A stretch of 64,000 bases of DNA from a cyanobacterium PCC 7702 (GTDB taxonomy: Bacteria > Cyanobacteriota > Cyanobacteriia > Cyanobacteriales > Nostocaceae). The position numbers were made by a program, and so were the translations under genes. The DNA lies in NCBI GenBank assembly GCA_000332255.1, contig KB235926.1, positions 4,730,067-4,794,066 on the forward strand, in the 5' to 3' direction. This document shows, one piece after another, positions 54,592-63,393 of this stretch. How positions within the stretch are numbered: the stretch's first letter is position 1; every line of letters starts with the position of its first letter. Under the pieces are notes generated by a model. It did no database searches and was not told the origin of the DNA. It saw only the letters and a list, made by a program, of their open reading frames with translations.

Positions 54592-55008
54592 ATGAAAGTT
54601 GCAAATATTATGGCGTGTGTGGGAGTTGCCGGGTTAGTTGCTTTGGGTTGGGTGATGGTGAAGACGAATCCCACTCAAGCTGAATATGAAGAGTATGCAA
54701 CCCAACGACTGACCAAATATTTAAAGACAAATGTTTGTAAAAAAACTCCAACATTTTTAGAAAACTTAATTCGGTTCAATTGCAAACAAATTATAGATTC
54801 CGCCAGACCGCAAATTCGGGAAATAATTGCAGCAAGTACCAAGCGCCAAGACTTTGTCATTTTCAGTATTTACCACACGGATTTACAATTGAAGTCCTTG
54901 ATGCCTGTTGCGAAACTGGATTCTGTTTTGCCTTCTGTACCCGGTTATAAATTTGAGACCTTGGGAGCCTTTGACCAGTTTTATACTTATAAGGCCGAAC
55001 AGCTTTAA
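54592..55008 (+). CDS. DUF4359 domain-containing protein
   Basis: This 138-residue protein has an N-terminal membrane anchor or signal (IMACVGVAGLVALGWVMV), followed by the DUF4359 body: NPTQAEYEEYATQRLTKYLK, a Cys pair (NVCKKTPTFLENLIRFNCK) and FVIFSIYHTDL. It ends in YKFETLGAFDQFYTYKAEQL. The two Cys residues may form a disulfide outside the cytoplasm. The family is mostly cyanobacterial and of unknown function. The gene is single, with the ATG at 54592 near a weak GAGAAA. Confidence 0.87.
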   Translation: MKVANIMACVGVAGLVALGWVMVKTNPTQAEYEEYATQRLTKYLKTNVCKKTPTFLENLIRFNCKQIIDSARPQIREIIAASTKRQDFVIFSIYHTDLQLKSLMPVAKLDSVLPSVPGYKFETLGAFDQFYTYKAEQL

Positions 55009-55380
55009 GGAGCTCAAAAAGGCGATCGCCAGATTATTGATAAATAATTCTATCAAGAATACAAGGTATTTTGGCTGGCAGTGATGTGCATGTACTTTCT
55101 TTCGCATGTTAATTGCAATTAATACCAATAATTAGCCAGATAAGTACTTTTTTAGTATCAGCTAAAACTGCGATCTTAACGAAAGACTAAAAAACAAAAA
55201 TAGAGCTTTAGTTAGAAATAATTAAACAGCAAGTCTTTCTTTAGGGGAAGGTGAGTGTCTGTTGGGATGTTTAACATTCTTTATGTGTGAACGTATTATC
55301 TCCTGGCGGGTAATGATTTCTAACCAACCACTCACCAGAAGATGAATTAAAAATTAAAAAATTAGAAAGGAAATCGACCG
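55009..55380. other. Intergenic stretch before the catalase gene
   Basis: These 370 AT-rich bases contain no gene. The last 20 bases hold the AGAAAGGAAA ribosome binding site of the manganese catalase gene. Confidence 0.4.
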
Positions 55381-56070
55381 ATGTTCTTTCACAAAAAAGA
55401 AACAATTCATGTTGTTGACGTTAAGGAGACTAATCCCCGTTTTGCGCAGCTGCTTTTGGAGCAGTTTGGCGGCGCTACGGGCGAATTGACGGCGGCCTTA
55501 CAATACTGGACTCAGTCCTTCCACTGTGAAAATCCCGGTATTCGGGATATGCTGCAAGATATAGCCATCGAGGAGTTTGGTCACTTAGAAATGGTTGGTA
55601 AACTCATTGAAGCCCACACTAAAAACGTTGACCAAACAGAAGCCTACAAAAGCACTTTGTTTGCTGTACGCGGTATGGGACCCCACTTGTTGGATAGCCA
55701 AGGCAATGCCTGGTCTGCTAATTATGTCAATGAAGGTGGCGACGTGGTACGCGATCTCAGAGCTAATATTGCAGCTGAAGCTGGCGCGCGGCAAACATAT
55801 GAAGAGTTAATTAAGTTGGCAACTGACGAAGGAACTAAAAATACCCTTATTCACCTACTGACCCGAGAAATCTCCCATACCCAGATGTTTATGAAAGCGC
55901 TGGATTCCTTGGGTAAGCTCACCGATCCCTTCTTTGGTAACATCCAACCCGATAGTACGGTGGATATTTACTACAACTTGTCTACTGATGGAAAAGATGA
56001 GCGCGGTCCTTGGAATTCGGAACCAACTTTTCGTTATATTGCCGATCCGGTTAATCAAAAGCAGTTTTAA
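55381..56070 (+). CDS. Manganese catalase
   Basis: This 229-residue dimanganese catalase converts hydrogen peroxide to water and oxygen in the cytoplasm. The five metal ligands expected from the family are visible: Glu35 (GGATGELTAALQYW), Glu65 and His68 (IAIEEFGHLEM), Glu133 (ANIAAEAGARQTYEEL) and His166 (TREISHTQMFMKAL). The protein is shorter at its C terminus than Lactobacillus-type enzymes, as is usual for cyanobacterial members. It probably supports peroxide or desiccation tolerance. The gene is monocistronic, with a strong ribosome binding site and a terminator at 56102. Confidence 0.94.
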   Translation: MFFHKKETIHVVDVKETNPRFAQLLLEQFGGATGELTAALQYWTQSFHCENPGIRDMLQDIAIEEFGHLEMVGKLIEAHTKNVDQTEAYKSTLFAVRGMGPHLLDSQGNAWSANYVNEGGDVVRDLRANIAAEAGARQTYEELIKLATDEGTKNTLIHLLTREISHTQMFMKALDSLGKLTDPFFGNIQPDSTVDIYYNLSTDGKDERGPWNSEPTFRYIADPVNQKQF

Positions 56071-56101
56071 TTCTTTCTGAGGTTGGAGACAGGGTGTTCG
56101 C

Positions 56102-56136
56102 AAGTCAGCAGTGTTCGTATCTGCTGACTTATTTTT
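56102..56136 (+). terminator. Rho-independent terminator of the manganese catalase gene
   Basis: AAGTCAGCAG at 56102-56111 pairs perfectly with CTGCTGACTT at 56121-56130 around a nine-base loop, followed by ATTTTTC. Confidence 0.9.
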
Positions 56137-56364
56137 CATTAGTTGGTGTCAATTAATGTTTGATTTGTACGATTGTTTGGGTGTTCCAAAAACAAGCCGG
56201 CAAAAAATATCGCAGTTATCTTTTTTGAAGCTTTATTTTCTGTTTTTGACAGGATTTCCAAAAAGGAGAATTTTGCTTTTACTGATGCTAAATCTCTCAA
56301 GAAAATTTAACTTTAAGATTTGCTAAGATGATTTCAGTCAATAATTTTAGTTACACTTTTGTAA

Positions 56365-57105
56365 ATGCGATCTGCGTATCTACTAGTATCCCACGGCAGC
56401 CGAGATCCAAGACCAGAAATTGCTATGCAACAATTGGCAAGATTGGTACGCGAACAAGTGCAACTGACCTTGGGCAAGAGTATTGCTAGTGTCGGTACGG
56501 CATACTTGGAATTAACTCCAGAACCTTTGCACCAGCAGATTATCAATTTTGCCAGAAATGTCTTTGCTGTTTGCTCTCAAAGTCCAGGCTTCCAGGCTTG
56601 CTTGAAAATTGTACCGTTATTTTTGCTGCCAGGGATACACGTGATGGAAGATATTCCAAAAGAAGTAGCAGTGGCACAGCAGGTTTTAGGTGAAGATGTA
56701 TTGATAGAATTAAAGCCGTATTTGGGCTCTCACTCTCGTCTGGAGCAGCTGGTAGCAAAACAGTTTGCGGGGACAACTGCAACAGCGAAAATTATTGTCG
56801 CCCACGGTAGCAGTCGTGCAAACGCACAACAACCAGTGGAAGCTATGGCGAAAAAATTAGGTGCAGTAACTGCTTATTGGGCTGCAGCTCCTAGTTTACA
56901 ATCGCAAGTTAAAGCATTGATAAATTCTGGATGCAAGCAAATTGCAATTGCGCCATATTTCTTATTCGCTGGCGGAATAACCGATGCGATCGCCCAGACA
57001 AAAGAAAAGTTACAATGGCATTTTCCAGAGGTAATTTTCCAGCTAGCGGAACCTTTAGGAGCAACTGCACAATTAGCCCAGCTCGTTTGGGATTTGCTTG
57101 AGTAA
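56365..57105 (+). CDS. sirB: Sirohydrochlorin chelatase (SirB/CbiX family)
   Basis: This 246-residue protein has two CbiX-like halves. The N-terminal half begins YLLVSHGSRDPRPEIAMQQL with the metal-binding His. The second half begins IIVAHGSSRANAQQPVEAMA with its own His, and QIAIAPYFLFAGGITDAI is typical of the family. The enzyme inserts iron (or cobalt) into sirohydrochlorin. It sits directly upstream of cobA, which makes the precursor precorrin-2, so the pair forms a siroheme or cobalamin unit that would supply nitrite and sulfite reductases. The ATG is at 56365. Confidence 0.92.
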   Translation: MRSAYLLVSHGSRDPRPEIAMQQLARLVREQVQLTLGKSIASVGTAYLELTPEPLHQQIINFARNVFAVCSQSPGFQACLKIVPLFLLPGIHVMEDIPKEVAVAQQVLGEDVLIELKPYLGSHSRLEQLVAKQFAGTTATAKIIVAHGSSRANAQQPVEAMAKKLGAVTAYWAAAPSLQSQVKALINSGCKQIAIAPYFLFAGGITDAIAQTKEKLQWHFPEVIFQLAEPLGATAQLAQLVWDLLE

Positions 57106-57132
57106 TCAATTATGCTACAGGGGAGGAATTGT

Positions 57133-57885
57133 TTGGGGAAAGTTTATTTGGTAGGTGCTGGACCTGGAGATCCCGGATTGATGACACTCAAAGGAAAGGG
57201 ATTGTTAGAGTGTGCGGATGTTGTTGTTTACGATGCATTGGTCAGTCCGGCGATTCTGGCGATGATCGCTCCCCAAGCTGAAAAAATTAATGCTGGTAAG
57301 CGACGGGGACGCCATTCCATGATGCAAGAAGAAACAACACAGTTACTGATTGCAAAAGCACAGGAACACGCCATCGTCGTCCGGTTGAAGGGTGGCGATC
57401 CGTTTGTTTTTGGCCGTGGTGGCGAAGAGATGGAAGAATTGGTCAATGCGGGAGTAGCAGTAGAGGTTGTGCCCGGTATTACTTCGGGAATTGCTGCCCC
57501 AGCCTATGCAGGCATTCCTTTGACCCACCGGCTGTATGGTTCTTCGGTAACTTTTGTGACCGGACATGAGGCAGCAGGTAAGTATAGACCGAGCGTGAAT
57601 TGGCAGGCGATCGCCCACGGTTCCGAAACGATTGTAATTTATATGGGAATTCATAATCTAGCTTATATTGTGGAACAGCTAGCGCTCGCAGGGTTGAGCA
57701 AACAAACTCCTATCGCTTTGGTACGTTGGGGTACGCGACCAGAGCAAGAAGAATTAATAGGTGAGTTGGGAACAATTGTAGAGCAAGTAGAAAAAACAGG
57801 ATTTGGAGCGCCAGCAATTGTTGTGATTGGTGCTGTAGTAAACATGCACAAAAAACTATCTGGTTGTCGTCCGCTCTCTGGCTAA
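57133..57885 (+). CDS. cobA: Uroporphyrinogen-III C-methyltransferase
   Basis: CobA adds two methyl groups from SAM to uroporphyrinogen III, giving precorrin-2. The SAM site is visible as VYLVGAGPGDPGLMTLKG, and the family blocks VRLKGGDPFVFGRGGEEMEE, VEVVPGITSGIAAPAYAGIP and LTHRLYGSSVTFVTGHE follow. I placed the start at the TTG at 57133, which has a GGGAGG six bases upstream and gives MGKVYLVGAGPG, the normal N terminus. An ATG at 57112 in the same frame adds seven residues but lacks a binding site. It is co-transcribed with the upstream chelatase gene. Confidence 0.93.
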   Translation: MGKVYLVGAGPGDPGLMTLKGKGLLECADVVVYDALVSPAILAMIAPQAEKINAGKRRGRHSMMQEETTQLLIAKAQEHAIVVRLKGGDPFVFGRGGEEMEELVNAGVAVEVVPGITSGIAAPAYAGIPLTHRLYGSSVTFVTGHEAAGKYRPSVNWQAIAHGSETIVIYMGIHNLAYIVEQLALAGLSKQTPIALVRWGTRPEQEELIGELGTIVEQVEKTGFGAPAIVVIGAVVNMHKKLSGCRPLSG

Positions 57886-57957
57886 ACTATGCAACTAAAT
57901 CTCTCACAGCTAACTATACAATTTTTGAGCAACAGCAAAGCTAGCTAGCTGCAAATA

Positions 57958-58800
57958 TCAGACATTTCCAGAGCAGAGACTAATTAATTGCACTTCTATT
58001 TCCTGGTTATCGTTTGTTTGATGCCAAACAATTTTTGTGGGTAAAAGATCCCATTGATTTTTAAGTATCAATTCTTGCGATCGCCGCCAAGCTAATAATG
58101 CTAATTTAGCGATTTCGACAGTTGCTTCTTCTGAATCTGTAGTTTTTAAATCTCGTATAATTGAATCACAAAGTTTCACAAAAGCTGAAATTTGAAGTAT
58201 TTCTCCCAAACTAGCTAACTGAGTAGCTATCATCATTATTTCTGTTGGGAAAGCAGACTTTTTCCCAGCAGCCAATAAAGCTTCTAAATGTTGCAAACAT
58301 TCTTCTACTTCTGTTTGAAAAAGTAAGGGTATTATATTATGTAACTGATTTTCTAAAGACAAAATACCCATATTTTTTTCCAAAATATAAGGACACAAAC
58401 GCTTTTGCAATTCTTCGAACACTGGATAGCAAAAAGTTGATAACCATTGTATATCTACAATATGACCGACTGAAAGTAATTTGATAATTTGACGTAACCA
58501 ATCAACTATAGATACTAGTAAGCTGTGTAAATCAGCGTCAATTTCTAGAGAATTAGCTTGTATTTTTAAAACTTGTAAGAAATTTTCTAAATATAAAGAA
58601 CAATCACTCAAAATACTATATTTCATTTTCCCGGCTCCACATTTGATGAAGTGAATAGCTTTCAGGGCTGTGTTAATTTGGGGCACGGAAATTTTTTGAA
58701 GAGGTTTAATATCCAATAAAACAGATTCCAGGGTATCTAAATTATTGTTAGCTTCTTCCAGAAATGTCATCTGGTTTTCAAGTTCCCTATCTTTTAACAT
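57958..58800 (-). CDS. CheA-like phosphotransfer protein, C-terminally truncated
   Basis: This 280-residue protein has an N-terminal Hpt domain. The phosphorylatable His lies in ALKAIHFIKCGAGKM, matching the H-x-x-K-G-x-A pattern of Hpt domains although the first Gly is Cys. A second helical region without a clear His follows. CheA-type kinases normally continue with dimerisation, ATPase, CheW and receiver domains, all absent here: the frame stops after VQLISLCSGNV. It is the last gene of a minus-strand chemotaxis-type locus. It may act as a stand-alone phosphotransfer protein or be the remnant of a larger kinase. The ATG at 58800 was preferred to a TTG seven codons earlier. Confidence 0.7.
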   Translation of the reverse strand: MLKDRELENQMTFLEEANNNLDTLESVLLDIKPLQKISVPQINTALKAIHFIKCGAGKMKYSILSDCSLYLENFLQVLKIQANSLEIDADLHSLLVSIVDWLRQIIKLLSVGHIVDIQWLSTFCYPVFEELQKRLCPYILEKNMGILSLENQLHNIIPLLFQTEVEECLQHLEALLAAGKKSAFPTEIMMIATQLASLGEILQISAFVKLCDSIIRDLKTTDSEEATVEIAKLALLAWRRSQELILKNQWDLLPTKIVWHQTNDNQEIEVQLISLCSGNV

Positions 58801-58970
58801 AGAACCAAACTTAATTGCCAATAAGAAATTATAAAATTTTAAAAAAGCAATTATCTTTAGTTCTGTAATTTCTACTTCAAATTGCCCTGATTAAGAGATT
58901 TAATATTTCTCAAAAAAAACTTCATCCTCTTGAGGCTTTGGCTAGAAATTGAGGAAGCTTAACAAGGAAA

Positions 58971-61900
58971 TTAGCTGACTTGAAAATTTTTAACGATGGC
59001 TTGCAGTTGCTGGTAAATTTCTGCTGTTTTTTGCAAGGTAGCAAAAATTTTCCGAGAAGATCTGCTAGTTATTTCAGATACTTTAGCAATTTCTTGCATG
59101 AAATCGATGACTTCTTTAGAAGTATGAATTTGGGATGCGGTAGCGGTGGAAATGGACTGTACCAGTTCGTCTATTTGGCGACAGACATCTAGCATTTGAC
59201 TGAAGCTGTGTTTGCTATCATCCACCAAACGAGTTACTTCCACAACCCGAGCGCTTCCTATTTCCATTGCTCTGAGTACTTCGCTAAGTTCTTGTTGAAT
59301 GTTAGTAGCAATTCCTTCTATTTCACCAGTTACTCCCGCAGTTTCAACTGCAAGCGTGGCGACTTGCTGGCAAAATGAGGAAAAAAAGCTTTGCAGGTTT
59401 TCTGCTGTACCAGATGCTTCTACACCAGCGTTAATAGCTAGCAAATTGGTTTGCAGAGCAATTTGGTTGAGGGAGGAAGTTAAGCGGGATATGTTTTGGG
59501 AATATTCGCTCAGACGCTTGAGCTTCCTTGCAGTCTCTCCCATAGCTTCTCGCAAACTTAAGATGTTTTCTACCGTCAGTTCCATTACCGTGTCGCCTAT
59601 TTCTGCGGTAGGACAAGCTGTGCGAGCAGCTGCTGTAGCAAGTTTAGCATTTTTGGCTACGCCTTTAATAGAAAGCCTAATTCGATCTACAGCATCAAGG
59701 GTGCGACTGATTTCCTGTTGTTTTTTAAATGCGTCGATTGCTAGTTGGGCGATCGCACCGGAATTTTCTACAACTGTACCGTTCAATTGGTTAGCAGCAG
59801 CTTTGACTTGGATGACAACATCTTGAAAGTTTTCCACCATTGAGTTGCAAAACTCGGCGATCGCTCCAACTTCTGTTTGCGGAACTTCTACGCGTACCGT
59901 CAAATCGCCTTTTTTGACTTTCCCAAGACGATCTAGAAGTTTGAGCAGTTGCTGTTGCAGCTGTTCTGTTTGCTCGCGCTGGAGCTGGGAAGCTTTTTCG
60001 CTTTGTTCTAAAAGGTTAGCTCGCTCTAAAGCTAAGGTTACAAGTCTTGCAAATTGCTCGAACAAATCAATTTCTGTTTGTTGCCATACCCGGGTTCTGG
60101 TACACTGATGGGCAATTAACAAACCAACAACGTTTCCTGCTAAAAGAATTGGTGCTTCTAAAGAAGCTTTGACAGCTAGCGACGATTCGAGTTGTTTGAC
60201 CCACGATTCAGAAAAACCTGCTTGGGAAATGTTATTGATTACCAGCACCTCTTTTTGGCAATACTTGTCTGCATTATCCTGCAAAGCAGACAATTTCATT
60301 TCTAAAGCGCGAGGAATATCATCTACCGCTGATTCTGCTACAATATCAGCTTGCCACTTTTCATCTAATTTACAAAAAACTACTCGATCCACCTTTAAGA
60401 CTTTGCGAATGTTTTGAACCGCTAAATTGTAGATTTCTTGGGAGTTAAGATTTCCTGATAAATGAATCGCAAAGTCCTTTAAAGCCTGAGTTACCTGTAA
60501 TAAACTTACCCTTTCTAAGGATAGTCCAACTTGAACTGCCAACTGCTTTAAGAAATTAATTTCAAAGGGTTGCCAAACGTGAGGAGCCCAGCAATAATGA
60601 GCCATTAAAAAGCCGAAGATTTGATTGTCTTTGAGAATTGGTGTTGCTAATATTGCTTTGACTTGCAGTCGTTCCATTAATTTCAAATATTCGCAAGCAA
60701 AATCCATTTCGAAGATATTGTTGGCAATTAGCAACCCACTGATAGAGTAAGCTTCCATCAATTGCTTTGCTATGGAATTGTCTTCTATCGTTTCCCCCAA
60801 AGTTGCTGGTAAACCAGGAGCAACGGACTCGGCTATAATTTGTCCGCTTCCATGGGCGTTAAAGTGATAAATAACGACCCGATGTGCTCCTAAGGCTTGT
60901 CGCGCTTCTGTAACTGTAATGTTAAATAAATCTTCGCAACTGAGGGACTGGCGAATTGCTGTTAAAATATTTGTGAATATCTTTAAGCGCTCCGCTTCTA
61001 CTTTTTGCTTGTGTAACAAGTCTTGCAATCGATCTGCCATGCGATTGATACTAGCGCCTAAAGTAGCAAACTCGTCTTCTCCTCGAACGTGAATTCGAGT
61101 ATCCAAGCTTCCTTGGGCTAGTTTTTTTACTACCACGGTTGCTGTTTGTATTGGTAGGGTAAGACGGTTAGCTAAAATAGCAGCGATCGCTCCCACCAAC
61201 AAAGCTGTGACGATAATGCCAATTGCTAATGTTAGTAATAACTGTTTTTGAGTTGCTAAGGCAACACCTTTATCAGTACTTACAACTAATTTCCAATTAA
61301 GAGCTGGTAAACTTTCTGCTTTTATAATTTGCCAGGGAATGTAGGTTATTAAGTCTTCAGCACCCCCCTTGCGATCGGGAAACACACGCGTCACTATTTG
61401 ATGGTTAACTCGCAGTTGCTCCCAATTTGCAATTACTTTTTCAGCGTCCTTACCCACATCAATATTGTCGCGAGCTAGAAAAATTTTGCCGCTAGCATCT
61501 ACAAGATGATATTTATCTTTACTTCCCGAAAGTTTCTGGATAGACCGCGCCAGAGATTCCACGGATATAATTGCTCGCAGAATATATATTGGTTTGTTCG
61601 TGACGCTATCTTTAACGGGTACCGCTAAAAGAATTCGAGGTAGCTGTGTGTTTGTATTTGTATATATCTGAGTGATATAAGGTTGATTGGATTTGAGTAC
61701 TTCTTGAAAATATTCTTGATTTTTTTGATTAGAAGTTAGTTCTTCTTGAGTTTGTAAAAATACTTGTCCGTTCAGTTGCAAAACTGCTAGACTTTCGTAG
61801 GTATGATAAATTTCTTTCCAATTCTTGAACTGAGCCTGTAATTCCAGAAAATTCACATTACTTTTCTGTTTTGAGTTAACCAAAAAGCTTTGCTTAGCAA

Positions 61901-62246
61901 ATAATTCAATTTCTTGAGTGCGTGCTTCTATGAACTTTTGAATATTATCTGCTAATTCTCGGGCAGTACCTTGTTTAATCTTTATTACTTCTTTGGTCAG
62001 AGACTGACTGACTAAATAATAAGTTACTCCTCCAATTCCGAAAATAGGTAATGTAGAAATAGCGATAGCAAAAGCAGTAGCTTTAGTGCGCAAACTAGCT
62101 TGCTTTATGCACGCGATCGCGCTTTGGATAGGAGAACGTGGAAAAGAATGTTTCCGTTGTAATACAGTTTCAATTTCTGAGTAAGTTGGAGAACAACTGT
62201 GTGTAAAATCCCGATGAGATTTGTTGACATCCACTTTATTAACCAT
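58971..62246 (-). CDS. Methyl-accepting chemotaxis protein with dCache-like sensor and two GAF domains
   Basis: This 1091-residue receptor has a transmembrane helix near residue 65-80 (FAIAISTLPIFGIGGVTYYL), an extracytoplasmic dCache-like sensor and a second helix (LLLTLAIGIIVTALLVGAIA). A HAMP domain (LTLPIQTATVVVKKLAQGSL) and two GAF domains follow; the GAF domains resemble the phytochrome class (LERLQVKA-type helix, FLMAHYCWAPHVW, LLIAHQCTRTRVW). Then come a second HAMP and the signalling hairpin (IALQTNLLAINAGVEASG). The canonical bilin Cys position in the first GAF appears to be Glu, with a Cys one residue earlier, so chromophore binding is doubtful. The ATG at 62246 is preceded by GGAGAG. 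It probably feeds the adjacent response regulator. Confidence 0.92.
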   Translation of the reverse strand: MVNKVDVNKSHRDFTHSCSPTYSEIETVLQRKHSFPRSPIQSAIACIKQASLRTKATAFAIAISTLPIFGIGGVTYYLVSQSLTKEVIKIKQGTARELADNIQKFIEARTQEIELFAKQSFLVNSKQKSNVNFLELQAQFKNWKEIYHTYESLAVLQLNGQVFLQTQEELTSNQKNQEYFQEVLKSNQPYITQIYTNTNTQLPRILLAVPVKDSVTNKPIYILRAIISVESLARSIQKLSGSKDKYHLVDASGKIFLARDNIDVGKDAEKVIANWEQLRVNHQIVTRVFPDRKGGAEDLITYIPWQIIKAESLPALNWKLVVSTDKGVALATQKQLLLTLAIGIIVTALLVGAIAAILANRLTLPIQTATVVVKKLAQGSLDTRIHVRGEDEFATLGASINRMADRLQDLLHKQKVEAERLKIFTNILTAIRQSLSCEDLFNITVTEARQALGAHRVVIYHFNAHGSGQIIAESVAPGLPATLGETIEDNSIAKQLMEAYSISGLLIANNIFEMDFACEYLKLMERLQVKAILATPILKDNQIFGFLMAHYCWAPHVWQPFEINFLKQLAVQVGLSLERVSLLQVTQALKDFAIHLSGNLNSQEIYNLAVQNIRKVLKVDRVVFCKLDEKWQADIVAESAVDDIPRALEMKLSALQDNADKYCQKEVLVINNISQAGFSESWVKQLESSLAVKASLEAPILLAGNVVGLLIAHQCTRTRVWQQTEIDLFEQFARLVTLALERANLLEQSEKASQLQREQTEQLQQQLLKLLDRLGKVKKGDLTVRVEVPQTEVGAIAEFCNSMVENFQDVVIQVKAAANQLNGTVVENSGAIAQLAIDAFKKQQEISRTLDAVDRIRLSIKGVAKNAKLATAAARTACPTAEIGDTVMELTVENILSLREAMGETARKLKRLSEYSQNISRLTSSLNQIALQTNLLAINAGVEASGTAENLQSFFSSFCQQVATLAVETAGVTGEIEGIATNIQQELSEVLRAMEIGSARVVEVTRLVDDSKHSFSQMLDVCRQIDELVQSISTATASQIHTSKEVIDFMQEIAKVSEITSRSSRKIFATLQKTAEIYQQLQAIVKNFQVS

Positions 62247-62346
62247 CAAGCTATTCTCTCCATTCAAGTAATTAGAAATTTCCAACCTTCCCAGTGGAGT
62301 TATCTTTACCTTATCCGGGAGCTTTTATGGTTTTGTCCTTGTCAAA

Positions 62347-63393
62347 TCAATTCAGATATTGAAAAATAATTTTTAACAAATCTGCTTGCGTAAAAGGTTT
62401 GCTTAAAAACCCTGAAGCTTTGACCAACTTGGCTCTGAATTTATCTAAAAAGCTTTTTCCACCTGTCATCAAAATTATCGGCGTATTTTGAAAATTAGAA
62501 TGATTGCGCAACAAAGAACACAGTTCATAACCATCCAAAACAGGCATGTCAACATCTAGTAGAATTATGTCTGGTTTGACGCAAATAATATGCATTAAAG
62601 CTTGCAAAGGTTCGCTGATACCAACAAAAGAAAACATTTGGGAATCTAAAAAATTTTTGATGGCATTGATTACCATGGAGCTATCATCAATACAAAAGAT
62701 TTTGTAGATTTTTCCTTCAGCATTCGGTATTGGAATGTTTGCTAATCCAGACTGCGACCGAGCAGAATGCAAAACTTGCAGGTGCTGCTTCAAATTAGGC
62801 GATCGCCCCAGTGAAGATAGCTGTAAGTGTGGCGTACCCCTACCAAATAGTTTCCCTTCCATTCCCGCTTGCGATCGCTTTTGACAAGATGCAACTAACA
62901 AACGTATATCCAAATGACAAAACTTAGGCATCTCATCAAGAAAACTTTGGGAAATAAACTCATAACTTCCCTTTTTTAAATGCAGAAACTTATCTAAAAC
63001 TTCTAGTGCTATTTTCTCTATTAAAATGCCAGCTTCTGTAGAATTAATATACTTCTGATTTACTAACCAACAAATAGCTAAATAATCTGGATTTGGTATC
63101 GCTTGATTGTCAATACCAGTTTCAAATATTGCTCGCAATTGCTCTTGAATTCCATGGGGAAGAGTAGAAATTCTTTGGCTCAAATTCTGCAAATGCTTGT
63201 AGAGCAATTCAAACATTTTGTCTGCACAGCATGCGTAAACTAATTTTCCTTCTTGCACATAAATTGACCAAGAATCGGAATCTGTAAAAACTTGTAAACA
63301 ACCGGTGGTGAATTTACTAGTTATTCTTTTAAGAAGAAAAAGTGGTTGGAGCGTTTGATAAAACCTGTATCTATTTATAGGAAGTAACTTCAT
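62347..63393 (-). CDS. PatA-like response regulator (DUF4388-type N terminus plus receiver)
   Basis: This 348-residue protein has an N-terminal PatA-type domain (FTTGCLQVFTDSDSWSIYVQ, GKLVYACCADKMFELLYKHL). A helical middle and a basic linker with repeated Ser/Gly/Arg lead to a C-terminal receiver: the Asp pair in KIFCIDDSSMVINAIKNFL, the phosphoacceptor Asp in PDIILLDVDMPVLDGYELC, Thr in PIILMTGGKSF and Lys in FLSKPFTQADLL. Such proteins are the first gene of cyanobacterial pil-chemotaxis (hmp/ptx-like) operons and help localise or drive type IV pili. The ATG at 63393 gives MKLLPINRYRF. It heads the minus-strand locus. Confidence 0.9.
   Translation of the reverse strand: MKLLPINRYRFYQTLQPLFLLKRITSKFTTGCLQVFTDSDSWSIYVQEGKLVYACCADKMFELLYKHLQNLSQRISTLPHGIQEQLRAIFETGIDNQAIPNPDYLAICWLVNQKYINSTEAGILIEKIALEVLDKFLHLKKGSYEFISQSFLDEMPKFCHLDIRLLVASCQKRSQAGMEGKLFGRGTPHLQLSSLGRSPNLKQHLQVLHSARSQSGLANIPIPNAEGKIYKIFCIDDSSMVINAIKNFLDSQMFSFVGISEPLQALMHIICVKPDIILLDVDMPVLDGYELCSLLRNHSNFQNTPIILMTGGKSFLDKFRAKLVKASGFLSKPFTQADLLKIIFQYLN

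Noticed and set aside
60781-60900. Bilin-binding (phytochrome-like) GAF in the MCP
   Set aside because: The GAF domains resemble the phytochrome class, but the Cys does not align with the chromophore-binding position, so photoreception cannot be claimed.
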